DNA of 64,000 nucleotides from Cardiocondyla obscurior (Eukaryota; Arthropoda; Insecta; Hymenoptera; Formicidae). The translations under genes and the position numbers were made by a program. Shown one piece after another: positions 1-10,315 of this stretch. The notes below the pieces were generated by a model. That model made no database searches. It saw only the letters and a list, made by a program, of their open reading frames with translations, and was not told the DNA's origin. Location of the stretch: contig NC_091887.1 in assembly GCF_019399895.1 (NCBI RefSeq), forward strand, positions 3,535,001 to 3,599,000. Reading direction: 5' to 3'. Within the stretch, counting starts at the first letter, position 1, and each line of letters begins with the position of its first letter.

Positions 1-654
1 TTGCGATCAGTTCCAACTGGACCACCAACGCACTAAAACTTAATTAATACAACTCTTTCACGTTTAATTACAAATACCATTACATATACGGCCCCAGATA
101 TCACTCAAACAGCATTTCGCCGTGAATCTCTCCCTCCGGTTACTCACATTAACAAAAGAAATTTGATCTATTGTAGGAAATGGTGTATACAATTATCGGC
201 CAATTCCACTATTACAATATGCAGGAAGCAGTACAACACTCCAGTATTTAATTTAACAAAATATATATATGTATTATTGAGGAGTACAAATATCTCGAGG
301 TAGCTACGAGCTAACTGTTACGGCGAACTGCCCTGAGAGTACTGAGAACCAGTGATGGGAATTTTAGCTCCGAGCAACATCGATGTTGCTGGAGTGGGGG
401 ACTACGCACACACGCCGGCGTCCTGTCGGTGAGCGCGCCTCGCTCGGCTTACAGAAGAGGACAGATATATATATGTTCCGTCTTCTTTGCACCGATGCAG
501 CTACGAGTCGTTGCCTACGTCAGCCTACGAGCCTACGACTACGATCAATGCACACATCGCGCGATGCGGCCCGCGTGAATCGCAGGCACTAAGATACATG
601 TTTCTTTGCAGGTTGTATATTAGAATACGATGTGGTCTTCCGCACTACCGCGAC
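1..654. other. Unassigned AT-rich left flank
   Basis: I see no supportable gene here. The region is AT-rich up to about 300 and more GC-rich from about 380 to 600. It holds no LTR matching the one at 3868-4102, so the 5' LTR and most of gag of the neighbouring Gypsy element are missing. The junction with recognisable Gypsy sequence lies near 655. Confidence 0.5.
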
Positions 655-2088
655 ATTCAATGTTTTAATTGCGGAAAACGTAGCCACTTAAACACTGTTT
701 GTTTCAAACCTGTTGCCTCAAATAATCAACTAGAAGAAATCTTAGCGTTAGAGCATGCGAATTACAGAGACAAATTCTTCCTTTTGCTTTTGGTAAATGA
801 TACGGAAATACATTTTGAAGTAGACAGCGGTGCAGCTGTTACAGTTATTAACGAATACGACGCGAAACAGTACTTTCGGGATATTCAGTGGCAAAATACC
901 GATCTTCAACTCGTCTCATACTGCGGAAAAGTTGTCCAAAGTAAAGGATTTATTCCGGTTACTGTCGAGTTCAATAATGAAAAAAAGAATTTAAATATCT
1001 ACGTAGTTACAGGCCATCGGAAACCATTTTTAGGTCGAGAATGGTTACGACAGTTAAACATCGGATGCAATTTTTCCCCGCAGCACGTACCTATTAATAA
1101 CGTGGCGACCCAATCAAAGGGCAAGTTACAAACCATACTTTCGGAGTACCAAAACTCAATTTTGTCAGAATTTTCCGCGATTAACGGTATTCAAGCCAAA
1201 CTAACTTTAAAACCTGACGCCAAACCGGTATTCATACGTGCTCGTCCTGTTCCTTTTAAATTAATTCCTTTTGTCGAGCAGAAACTAGATAATTTAGAAA
1301 AAGAGGGAGTGCTTGAAAAAGTCAGTACTTCCGAGTGGGCAACGCCGATCGTCCCTATCCTCAAAAAGAACGGGAAAATAAGAATTTGCGGAGATTACAA
1401 AGTCACGGTCAACCCGAATTTAATGGTGGACGATCACCCCTTTTCTTCCATTGATGAACTTTTCGCGAAATTAACTAACAGCTCCAAGTTCTCAAAAATA
1501 GATCTAACGAAGGCTTATCTTCAATTAGAATTAGTTCCCGAACAGCGAAATTTGCTTACTATCAGTACATGCAAGGGACTCTACAGAGTCAATAGATTAA
1601 TGTTCGGAATCGCTTCTGCGCCAACTATTTGGCAACGAGAAATCGAAAATATTTTACAAGAAATTCCAGGCGTTGCAATTTTCTTTGATGATATTGTCAT
1701 TACGGGCGAAACGGACGAGTCGCACTTACAAAGACTTAAGACGGTGCTTGATAGATTACGTAAATTCAATGTTCAAATTAATTTAGAAAAATCTAGTTTC
1801 TTCTTAGATAAAATAACTTACTGCGGTTTTATTATTGATAAACACGGTATTCATAAGGACGCGACTAAAACGGAAGTTATTAAGCGAATGCCTTGCCCCA
1901 AAAATGTGTCAGAAGTTCGAGCTTTCACCGGAATGATTAATTATTATAGCAGGTTCATACCAAACCTTTGTTCAATTCTCCAACCATTAAATAACCTCTT
2001 GCACAAGGATCATCCATTTATATGGTCTCAAGCATGCGAATCTGCCTTAAAAAGGCCAAAGAAACATTCACCAGCAACGAATTTCTGA
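655..2088 (+). pseudogene. Gypsy gag end, protease and reverse transcriptase
   Basis: The frame opens with a CCHC knuckle (C-x2-C-x4-H-x4-C, about 661-702), followed by an aspartic protease with a DSGA catalytic motif (about 830) and a reverse transcriptase. The RT shows the fingers/palm sequence around KIRICGDYK, the motif A region KIDLTKAYLQ and an FFDD box at about 1683-1694. FFDD replaces the usual YxDD but keeps both catalytic aspartates. The frame runs out near 2088. The RNase H reading continues in another frame from about 2050, so one base has been gained or lost around 2040-2060. The upstream sequence (487-654) is open in the same frame but shows no gag-like features. Confidence 0.85.
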
Positions 2089-3839
2089 TGCATATCGATC
2101 TTAAAATTACCTTAGTATTAGCTACAGATGCTAGCGCGTATGGAGTTGGCTCAATTTTATCGCACAGATATCCGGATGGTTCTGAAAAGGTTATTCAATT
2201 TGCGTCTCAAACTTTTTCTAATACTCAAAAAAAGGATTCTCAGATAGATAAAGAAGCGTACGCGATAATATTCGGTATCAAGAAATTCTTTCAATTTCTT
2301 TATGGTAATACGTTTACCTTAATTACAGACCACAGTCCGCTAGTGCAAATCTTTTCTCCAAACAAAAGCCTTCCAATTTACACGGCTATGCGTATGCAAC
2401 ACTATGCCATATTCCTACAGGGATTTAATTACAAAATTCAATACAAAAAATCAGAAAATCACTCCAACGCGGATTGTTTATCGCGACTTCCTATCTCATC
2501 TTCAGAATTCCACGCAGATGTTGTGGACGCTTTTCAATTACAAATTATCAAAACTCTCCCCGTCACTGCAACTAAAATAGCAATCGAGACTAGTAAGGAT
2601 GCACGTTTACAAAAATTAATATCAGCTTTACGAACGAGTAAACAACTCAACAAAGCAAATCGTTTCAATATCGAGCAAATCAAATTTACATTACATGACA
2701 ATATTATCATGCGCGGTCACAGAGTTGTTATTCCAAAATCGCTGCTGAATCTCATTCTTAAAGAATTACACGTAGGTCATTTTGGCGTAATAAAAATGAA
2801 GAATTTAGCTCGCGGCTATTGCTGGTGGTCTAACATGGATAAAGATATTGAAAACCTTGCTAGAAATTGCGCCAGCTGCAACACATACAAAAACAATCCA
2901 CCGAAGGTCGAGTTTCACCCCTGGCAACAGATCACTGCCCCGATGCAACGTTTGCATATCGATTTCGCCGGACCCTTCCTCGGAAAAATGTTCCTAGTAA
3001 TAGTTGATGCATACTCTAAGTGGCCCGAGATACACGTTGTATCAAATATCACTGCTAAGACAACGATTGCTAAATGCAAAAACATATTTGCGAATTATGG
3101 TTTACCTAGAATCATTGTTACCGACAACGGTCGAACATTTATTTCACACGAATTTCAGCAATTTCTTCAAAATCACGGTATTACACACCGAGTTACATTT
3201 CCATATAATCCATTAACAAACGGACAGGCGGAGCGCTTCGTACAAACTCTCAAGCAAGCACTCAAACGCATGAACTATAATTTATCGAATGTTAACGATA
3301 TATTATGCGAGTTCTTATTATAATATCGCGCTATGCCGCATGCATCAACTAATACATCACCAGCGGAATTATTTTTAGGCAGAAAATTATGTACTAAATT
3401 AGATTTAATTTTACCTCTTAAAAAAGATAATAATTCTACAAATTCTAATATATCAACGCGAACTTTCAAATGCAATAAAAGAGTAGCATGCAGAAATTAT
3501 TTGGGTAAAGAGAAATGGAAATTTGGTTCGGTTTCCGCCAAAACCGGAAAATTGCATTATAAAATATTACTCGACGACGGACGTATTTAGTCGCGTCATG
3601 TTAATCAAATACGTTCCATCGGCAGCGATACACCAGTACAAGATAATATTTCCGACTCCGAATGCTACTGGGATACTACGGACGGCAAAGATCATATAGT
3701 TCCGGTACCAAAAGAAGCTTCCCCCGTCCGTGTGTTACCACATACCACCCCACATATCTCGCCACGTGCTTCACCACAAGAAATTCTACAGCGTCCGACG
3801 CGTTTAAGAAAAAAACCAGACTACTTAACGTACGAATAA
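2050..3839 (+). pseudogene. Gypsy RNase H and integrase, with two nonsense codons
   Basis: RNase H begins with the TDASAYGVG motif (about 2125). The integrase follows, with an HHCC zinc domain (H-x3-H... C-x2-C, about 2768-2880) and the DDE core: D in LHIDFAGP (about 2955), D in VTDNGRTF (about 3120), E in GQAERFVQ (about 3230). The frame is interrupted by TAA at 3321-3323 and TAG at 3588-3590, but continues in the same frame after each one to a stop at 3837-3839, 28 bases before the LTR. These are therefore point nonsense changes, not frameshifts. The tail after the second stop is the usual C-terminal integrase extension. Confidence 0.85.
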
Positions 3840-3867
3840 GTTTATTAATTTTTCTTACAAGGGAAGG

Positions 3868-4102
3868 TGTTATGTGATTAGTCATTATTAGTATTATTTG
3901 CAGCTATCATATTATATTCTCTTACTCATAGATATGCATGCACACGGTACGAACTTATCCTCTGATCCTGTATCAGTTTTCTCTCGTTCGTACCGTCCCC
4001 GAGCGCTTTAAGATTAGTCAGTCGTTACTGAACATTGTACGAATAAAGACGGCTCTAGATTACAAACGTCATCTCAATTTCTTATTCTCCTTGTACACAA
4101 CA
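3868..4102 (+). repeat. 3' LTR of the truncated Gypsy element (235 bp)
   Basis: It starts TGTTATGTGATTAG directly after a purine tract and ends TACACAACA. It aligns along most of its length with the solo LTR at 36301-39038, sharing for example the segments GCACACGGTACG, GTACCGTC and AATAAAGACG. AATAAA at about 4039 is a likely polyadenylation signal. The 5-base sequence that follows, ATTTG, cannot be tested as a target duplication because the 5' end of the element is missing. Confidence 0.85.
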
Positions 4103-4234
4103 ATTTGTTTATTTTGCAAATATAAATTCAAATTTTAAGTTTAGTTATTAACCTGGAAACACTGTATATTATATGTATACTGAGTGTCAGCGATCAAATT
4201 AAAAGAGTTTTAAGGATAGGTGGAGTTTTGGAGA

Positions 4235-4620
4235 CACTTAGAAAAGTCTCATAACATTTTATATTTTTTGTAATAATAGACGAAATATGAACGTTTAAAA
4301 ATAGTATTTTACTACCAATTTTGAAGGGAGTATTAGTGTTTTTGACACTGCGTAACTTATTCCACGCACAGATTGAATGATCTTCGCTGGTGAGACAAAT
4401 ATAAACGTGCGGGTAGCGTATTGCTTATCTCACCCACATTTACTTGCTGGTCTTGCTATCGAAGATCGCCCAATCCGTGCATCGAATAAATTATGTGATG
4501 GAAAAGACATCGACTCTCCGCCAAAAATAAATAGTAAAATACTCAATTTTTAAACGTTTAAATTTAACTTATTACCGCAAAAAATGTAAAATGGCATAGG
4601 ACTTTTCCACTTGCCACTAA
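4235..4620. repeat. Foldback MITE-like inverted repeat
   Basis: The two halves are imperfect reverse complements around about 4420. ATTTTATATTTTTTG near 4257 pairs with CAAAAAATGTAAAAT near 4577, ACGTTTAAAAATAG near 4291 pairs with the sequence ending TTTTTAAACGT near 4558, and CAGATTGAATGATCTTCG near 4370 pairs with CGAAGATCGCCCAATC near 4460. There is no ORF. Size, hairpin form and AT content fit a non-autonomous DNA element. The exact ends and any target duplication are not clear. Confidence 0.6.
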
Positions 4621-5551
4621 AAAACTTACAACTAAGAGCTTAATTATACATATACGGTAAATCACTCGAAATATAAATATTAAACAAACATTTTCAAGAT
4701 TATTATTTTTTATAGTTCCAAGTTACGAGCGCTTCTTTTATTTTATTTATTTAATTTATTTTATTTTATTATCTAGGAATAAAAATATATACTTACTTGT
4801 ATTTGAGGAAAATTTGCTAATACGAAGATTACAAAATTTATTGCAACAGTGGTTGTATCAGAAGCCTACAAATAAATATTAATTTTAATATTTATTTATA
4901 AATGTTATTAAATATTGGAGTTAAATTCCAAAAAACGTTTTCCTTTAATTTTAATAAAACCTCGTGGGATTATGTAACATATTGCCCAGATTATGAATTG
5001 TACGATTGAAACTAGCGACTGCTCCATTTTTATGTGTCAAATATGAGAAACACATATAACTTGTTTTGTTATTTTAGTAAATAAGAAAAATTGTGATAAA
5101 TGTTTTAGACAAAAGTTTTAGATTTCAAAAATCTAAAAATTTTTTGTTCTATACATTTGTAATGTCTTTATTATTCGCTCAGCAATCAAGAACATTTATA
5201 TCGTAGATGGACCAAAAGCAGACTGACACCGCGATGTCATCCCGCTATCATTTTTCAATAACCATTGCTCATGCAACGGAATTATACGCACTATCTAATC
5301 CTTTGTTTGGATACTACAATATTTTTATTGCACAAGTAATAGTTTTCAAAAACTCGAGAATAAAAAGAATAATTGCGCCGTCCAGAGTATATCCGAAATA
5401 TAATTACCGGTGTATAAATTAATTCGGTCCATCTGGCGGTCAATTACTGTATTATATTGTTAATTACCTCTTAATGTTTATAAACGATTTTTCTTACTTT
5501 TGACGTTGTTACGTCCACGCCCTTTTAATTTCTTTCTTTCTAGAACATTCT
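4621..5551. other. AT-rich sequence with no recognised feature
   Basis: Low-complexity AT stretches lie at 4735-4780. A 71-codon open frame at 5207-5422 shows no recognisable motif or supporting context. Nothing else could be supported. Confidence 0.5.
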
Positions 5552-5702
5552 AAATTCACAAGGATGACTAACGATAAATGAAAGGTCAAGTAGATTGTTT
5601 TTAAGAAAAGAGTCATAACAACGGAAAATTCGGAAAAATGAATCAGACTGCCCTACGATAAGCGGTGCGCACGGCACCCGTAAACAACGCCCTTTTGAAT
5701 CA

Positions 5703-5709
5703 TATAAAA
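5703..5709 (+). promoter_or_regulatory. TATA box
   Basis: TATAAAA, in the context CATATAAAAAGCGCG, lies about 250 bases upstream of the predicted split start codon. The likely transcription start is near 5730-5740 in an A/T-rich initiator-like sequence. Confidence 0.5.
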
Positions 5710-5950
5710 AGCGCGAGCGGGCGGAACATTGATTCATTCTAAAAAGTCTCTTAATACCTGCCGTTATTTTAACCGCGATTCGTGAGTGCTCAAAACCGAA
5801 GGAAGAATCAACCGATCCGTTAGCCGCTCTAACCAGCCGATCCACGAGCTGCTCAAATCCGCCGGACTTCCACCGGAATCACGAATCTACCGCTCCGCCA
5901 GAGGAACGTTTGACACTAAAAACTTCGCTTGTTTATTAATCCGCCTAAGT

Positions 5951-6542
5951 AGTAAGTCTGATTCTCATTTTTCTTTCGAGTTTCCGTAAAATAATTATTA
6001 AATCGATTCGCTCATTTATAGTGAGCCGAACTTGTCCACGCACTTCCGCTGACTCTGATAAGAATACGTCGGAATACGACTACTTGCTTACTGAATTAAA
6101 GAGAAAACTTCCCATGTCATGCGGCGGAAGTTACAATTGTAAAGTGTGCTACCCCGAGCTCCGATTGTACGCGGATTATTGCGAGGCCCAAGGCCCATCG
6201 TTTTCTCCATCGCCAATCGCGTCACCTCACCGACTTCCCTCGTTTGCTTCTAATACTCCTCCTCCGCTTCCTCTCCCGAGTTTTTCTCATTCTTTTTCCT
6301 CTCCATTCGCAGCTCTTCCTAATTCCAGTTACCGACATTTCCTCGACAAGATAGCCGATAAATACCCTCACCCACCTCAAGAAACTCCGGAACCTCAATC
6401 CTTCCCTCCTCCAGCTTTTAAAACAGAATATAACCTTTCCGACAACGATCCTGTCATTTTTGTTTATCATCCCGAACATCAAACTCCTTTCATTCTCCCT
6501 GAATCACACCTGCCTACATTTTTCTCTCCCCCTGTTCCTTAA
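5951..6542 (+). CDS. Two-exon gene for a Pro/Ser-rich protein of unknown function
   Basis: I do not recognise this protein. A GTAAGT donor at 5952 and a TTTATAG acceptor ending at 6021 define a 70 bp intron. Joining 5951 to 6022 makes the start codon A|TG, giving a product of about 173 residues. Its first 60 residues are charged and contain a C-x2-C pair (NCKVC) and a further Cys. From about residue 60 onward it is a low-complexity Pro/Ser/Phe-rich tail, and the last residues are again proline-rich. Exon 1 (from about 5730) is open in the same frame but has no ATG, so it is probably untranslated. The stop codon abuts the right inverted repeat of the unit. No signal peptide or membrane segment is seen. 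Confidence 0.45.
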
Positions 6543-6558
6543 AGTCATCCTTGTGAAT

Positions 6559-7244
6559 ATTAATTAATTAAAAACTTGTATACGGATTTTATTGTAATTT
6601 TAAGAAATATATTTTGTTTTTGTTTTTTTATAATTCTGCCTTCCCAGATTATTTTAGTTATAAGTCGCACCGGCCCCATCCCTGATAATAGGTGATACTT
6701 TTATCACTTTATCAAAATTAGCGGCCACCGATCACGCAGCTTAGATAAGACGTCACAATGTCTCTCGAGGCATTGACTCTTGTCGTAGCTTTGAGTGTGA
6801 ACGGTATCTCGAGTACACTATTTACTGTGTATCTCGAGATTATAAGGTCAAGTTACCCAGACCTGCCTCATCCTTTCCTCCTATCTTTAATAATCAACGG
6901 CCTGGACGTAACAACGTCTAGCAAGAATATTGAATTAATAAACGTTCAGGTTTGTTCAAATAACATCGTATTTACTTACAGTTAGTGTATAAAGTATTCA
7001 GACACGTACAAACTTACATTAAAAATTAATATAATTATCATAATAAAAATTATAGAAATAAAGTAATAATATGGGCATGTTCGTAAATCTTTAAAGCAAA
7101 GTTTAATTTACAGAAAATTTATTTTTCTAAATCGTATCCAAAGATATAAAGAAATGACTTTAAATAAGCGAAAAATGTAAATTCAGAAAGTATTTAGACA
7201 GTTGAAAAATTTTTAGACAAATCCTAATATAAATAAACACAGTC
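6559..7244. other. Non-coding flank; old repeat interrupted by the Polinton
   Basis: There is no convincing gene. The part at about 7138-7200 matches, in reverse complement, the sequence at about 63601-63665, with roughly 90 per cent identity by eye. It is therefore a dispersed repeat. TTTAGACA-type motifs near 7194 and 7213 recall Tc1-like termini, but I could not define an element. Confidence 0.45.
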
Positions 7245-7250
7245 TACCAC
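7245..7250. repeat. Left 6 bp target-site duplication of the Polinton
   Basis: TACCAC immediately precedes the element start AGTAGGAATA. The same six bases follow the right end at 32518-32523. Six-base duplications are characteristic of Maverick/Polinton integration. Confidence 0.9.
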
Positions 7251-7850
7251 AGTAGGAATATAAACACCGGTTCTGGATCACCTCGTGTTAGTTTATACGT
7301 GTGACCTATGGCGAGGGGTAATGACGTCACGCGGGGAGGGGGGTGTTAATCGTTCCCTCTCGCTCGCACTCGTTCGCGCCGCCCATCATCTCCTTTCGCT
7401 CGCACCCGTTGAACGCATGGAGCGGTTCTGGATCACTACGTGTTAGAGTATCCATGTGACCTAGGGCGAGGGGTGATGATGTCACACGGGGAGAGGGGGG
7501 TGTTAACGGTTCTGGGTCCGTGAGACCTAGGGCAAGGGGTAATGACGTCATGCGGGGAGGGGTGGGTATTTATAAATCACCCTGTGTCGGCGATTCTAGG
7601 AACGAATTGTTTAGAAAATAATAACATCATCGAAACTCTGAAATGCAATATTATTTTTAAAAATGATAAGCGTGTCGTCGCGCAGCGGCATGTTTACGCG
7701 GCATCGCGACTTTCAAAGGAGTCGCGATTTTTTCAAAGGAGTCGCGATTTTTAAAAAGGGTCGTGTGGCGTCACGGCGGCAACGGGCGGCGACGGCGGCG
7801 GCAAGCGGCGGATCGCAAGGTATCGCGCCCAGCGTCCCCTCTCGCTCGCA
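7251..7850 (+). repeat. Left terminal inverted repeat of the Polinton
   Basis: About 600 bp, matching the reverse complement of 32020-32517 with indels. It contains three direct modules (about 7271, 7423, 7507), each starting GGTTCTGG and ending in a GGGG(A)GGGG run. Two hold the palindrome TGACGTCA and the middle one TGATGTCA. Runs of CTCGCTCGCAC lie between modules and continue to about 7990. The segment 7676-7797, with repeated AAAGGAGTCGCGATTTTT, is absent from the right repeat. Short open frames here are by-products of the GC-rich repeats. Confidence 0.85.
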
Positions 7851-8273
7851 CTCGTTCGCGCCGCCCATCGTCTCCTCTCGCTCGCACCCGTTGAACGCAC
7901 AAGTGTCGCGCGCCCAGCGTTTTCTCTCGCTCGCACTCGTTGAACGCAAAGTATGGCGCGCTCATCGTTCCTCTCGCTCGCACTCGTTAAGCGCCGCCTA
8001 TCGTTTATCAACGATTCTTTTATGCGCTTATACGATTCGAATGCGGGTGACGCTGTACACACCCCCCGGGTAATCGCTCCTCCTTATCTTATTTCTTTCT
8101 CTCTCAGATACATACGTTACATACGAACAAGGCGGATTCACGAGGTGGACTTACGCCTCACAATTATAAGAAGATGAAGGATGGAATAGAAATAATTAAA
8201 AATGTTACATAAAGACTACAAAGTATATATTTTTCTAAATATGCGATACAATATATTTCATTATACTGTTTTC

Positions 8274-8989
8274 TTACACATTTATTATAATCGCAAGCAT
8301 TTCACAATCTATAATTTGTTGTTCGTCGAAGGAATCGCTGCTGCGTACAGCGCTCACCGCTTCGGTACGACTTCTTGATGCGGAAGCGATTTTACAAAAT
8401 TGCTCGTATTTGTCGTCGATCTTCGGTAGGGCTTTGGTGAGTACGTTGAATTTCAAAGCGACGCAATCATCAAAATCCAACATTCGCGTGAACGTAGCCT
8501 CGGTCATAGCCATACGTGCGTCGAGAGATTCAAGTCGCACAAGTTTCATTTCATTCATATAGCATATTCGCACTGTGAGCGAACCTATGTTCAAACAGTC
8601 GTATGGTTGCTTCGGTCGATCGCGAAGCATATTCTGAATTGTCCATCGATGCTCGCAGAGTTCCTTCCAGGTGTCAAGCAACATCGACAATTCATCTCCT
8701 CGATTATCGCCTACGATGATCTCCACAAAACTACGCGGACCAACGTTCACGCCGATCTCGAGATATTTGTATCCCGTGCGGGTCAGCGGGTATCGCCTGC
8801 ATAGTAAGCGCGTCACGTATCGTTTCGGTGGATCGCTGGAAATTAAATAAGAACAATCGTGAATATTAATATATTAATTTTAAAGTAAATAATTTTTATA
8901 ATAAAAAATACTTACTCGTGAGATGAGGAGGGTTCATTACCGCAATCAATTCGACGCACTTTGTAGCAATTTCTCTCGGTGTAATACAT
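8274..8989 (-). CDS. Polinton-encoded conserved protein, two exons
   Basis: Exon 1 runs 8989 to 8916 and starts MYYTERNCYKVRR. An 80 bp intron has a GTAAG donor (8915) and TTTCCAG acceptor (ending 8836). Exon 2 runs 8835 to 8274. The phases agree and give about 211 residues. Exon 2 alone has no ATG near its start, which supports the splice. I recognise the protein only as a type common in insect Polintons. The stretch around YLEIGVNVGP through the next 60 residues, with alternating hydrophobic strands and a WKEL helix, loosely recalls a PC4-like single-strand DNA-binding fold. That is a guess. No enzymatic motif is visible. Confidence 0.7.
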
Positions 8990-9291
8990 TGTCGTATTCG
9001 TAATCGTAGACGTTGTCGTAATCGTTGCTGCTGTTGCGGCCAAAGCGAAAAATGTACTGATCGCACGATCAGAGGGTACCTCGAGTCGAGGACGGTTGTA
9101 AAAATCCCCTCTTTCATTATTTAAAATTTTGCATAGAGTGGGGTAATATAAAACGCAGTTAGACAAATTATCGGAGAGGGTAATTAAGAGAAAGTGATTG
9201 GTAGAAGGTAATTGAGAGAGGGTAATTAGGAGAGGGGTAAAATAATCCAAAGGCGCAGAAGTATAAGTATGAAAAAAAAGTTTATTCAAAA

Positions 9292-9846
9292 TTATACATT
9301 ATCATCATTTTGACGGTTACGCCACCAATTGTACAATTTAAATACATTTTGCACGGCGCAATTTTTGGAATGTCTCCTACAGCGGAAAGTATTCGAATCG
9401 TTTAAATCGCTAAGTGATTCAACATGTTCGAAATCATCTTCAATATTTCTGACGATCAGATTGTCCGTGTAGAATTTGTGACCATCGTCATAGTCGCCGT
9501 AGTAATCCTCTTCAAGCATATCTCGCAGCCAATCGCGTTTCTCGAGTCCTTTGACGTATACGATGGCGTGATCGTAGCAATCTTCCTCGTTTTGTAGGGC
9601 CCTGATGATCTGGCGTTTAGCCTGATTGTACGGAACGTCCCCGTCTTCCCACGCTATACCGTGATGATTTCGTACCAACCAGGTAACGAGGCGTCTGTCG
9701 TCTCGCGATACAACACCCCATGGCATAGGCTTTGCAAAGACGTAATGCGCAAGAACGGTACCACCTCGCAGCACCGCCGCTTCCTTCACGATGAAACGTC
9801 GTCCGATGGGATATCCTTGGAGATCGACGAACGTTGGCGTGGACAT
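9292..9846 (-). CDS. Conserved arthropod/Polinton protein, DxQG-type
   Basis: 184 residues from ATG at 9846. It begins with a hydrophobic strand carrying VDLQGYPIG and later shows HYVFAKPMPW, NHHGI.W..GDVPY and IVYVKGLEKRDWL. The end has a Cys/His group (FRCRRHSKNCAVQNVF). This pattern is familiar from proteins found across insect mobile elements and arthropod viruses. The acidic residues near the start and in the GLEKR region could fit an RNase H-like exonuclease fold, but that is inference. Its start region (9867-9990) has been copied into the right terminal repeat at about 31859-32020. Confidence 0.65.
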   Translation of the reverse strand: MSTPTFVDLQGYPIGRRFIVKEAAVLRGGTVLAHYVFAKPMPWGVVSRDDRRLVTWLVRNHHGIAWEDGDVPYNQAKRQIIRALQNEEDCYDHAIVYVKGLEKRDWLRDMLEEDYYGDYDDGHKFYTDNLIVRNIEDDFEHVESLSDLNDSNTFRCRRHSKNCAVQNVFKLYNWWRNRQNDDNV

Positions 9847-9959
9847 GATGATGATGATGATGATAACGATGCGACTCGATCGGAGGAAATTTCGTTACTG
9901 AACACGCGCGAGCGTATTCATCAATCTTTTAATTTAATCCCCCTCTTTTCCAAATTGTA

Positions 9960-10244
9960 TTACTTTTTTAAATGCTTCGAGACAAAATCCGTCACGCGTT
10001 CCTGAAGTCGTTCGCTTCGCGACTTCTTATCCGTTTGCGTGGCTACGTCAACCACTGTGTTTCCCGTGGATGTCACTCGATACGTCATTCCTCTGTTCAA
10101 TAAGTGATCCGTCGGTCTAGGATCCGTTTGCGTAGCTTTATCTTCCTTCATGCGACTCGCGTTGTCGCACCAACAAGACGGTTGATACTTTGATGGTTTC
10201 ATGACGACGATGACAATCTCTCTCTCTCTATCGACGTTACGCAT
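9960..10244 (-). CDS. Small Polinton ORF with repeated ATQTD motif
   Basis: 94 residues from ATG at 10244, preceded by a TATA box 45 bases upstream. It is basic with no clear fold. The motif KATQTDP / VATQTDK occurs twice, about 35 residues apart, and the end is a charged helix (RLQERVTDFVSKHLKK). I do not recognise a function. The TATA box, the ATG and its place between two conserved genes on the same strand support it as a real gene. Confidence 0.5.
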   Translation of the reverse strand: MRNVDREREIVIVVMKPSKYQPSCWCDNASRMKEDKATQTDPRPTDHLLNRGMTYRVTSTGNTVVDVATQTDKKSRSERLQERVTDFVSKHLKK

Positions 10245-10288
10245 ACGACGGAATGGAAGTGAATACGCAACGTTCGTCGATTCACCGC

Positions 10289-10297
10289 TTTATATAC
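10289..10297 (-). promoter_or_regulatory. TATA box for the 10244 gene
   Basis: The minus strand reads TATATAAAG about 45 bases before the ATG at 10244, a spacing consistent with a short 5' untranslated leader. Confidence 0.45.
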
Positions 10298-10315
10298 ACA
10301 CGTCGAAGATCATTT

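Larger units (their letters stand above)
655..4102 (+). mobile_element. Ty3/Gypsy retrotransposon, 5'-truncated
   Basis: A Gypsy-class element that begins in the gag zinc knuckle and runs through protease, reverse transcriptase, RNase H and integrase to a purine-rich tract (AAGGGAAGG, about 3859-3867) and a 3' LTR. The domain order PR-RT-RH-IN defines Ty3/Gypsy. There is no 5' LTR or capsid-coding region in the window. The frame is broken near 2050 and stops in frame at 3321 and 3588, so the copy is dead. A related 227 bp LTR occurs alone at 36.3-39.0 kb, so the family has been active here more than once. Confidence 0.88.
5552..6558. mobile_element. About 1 kb unit bounded by a 16 bp inverted repeat
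   Basis: ATTCACAAGGATGACT at 5552-5567 recurs as its exact reverse complement at about 6542-6557. Between them lie a TATA promoter (5703), a short intron (5952-6021) and one coding region whose stop codon touches the right repeat. This is compact, like a small DNA transposon or an integrated viral segment, but the encoded protein has no recognisable transposase, integrase or replication motif. No clear target-site duplication could be read beside the repeats. The nature of the unit is open. Confidence 0.45.

Noticed and set aside
350..362. CAGTGATGGGAAT resembles hAT transposon termini
   Set aside because: No inverse partner, no 8 bp duplication and no transposase nearby.
487..654. Open frame upstream of the Gypsy zinc knuckle as gag
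   Set aside because: In phase, but no capsid-like pattern and low-complexity content; probably flank fused at the truncation point.
5207..5422. 71-codon ORF
   Set aside because: No motif, promoter or codon pattern, and AT-rich surroundings.
7663..8073. Open frames on both strands in the Polinton left terminus
   Set aside because: They follow the CTCGCTCGCAC repeats and exist on both strands at once; products of GC-rich repeats.
8912..9289. 125-codon leftward ORF as a separate gene
   Set aside because: Only its last 25 codons (from 8989) are used, as exon 1 of the 8274-8989 gene; the rest is upstream non-coding sequence.
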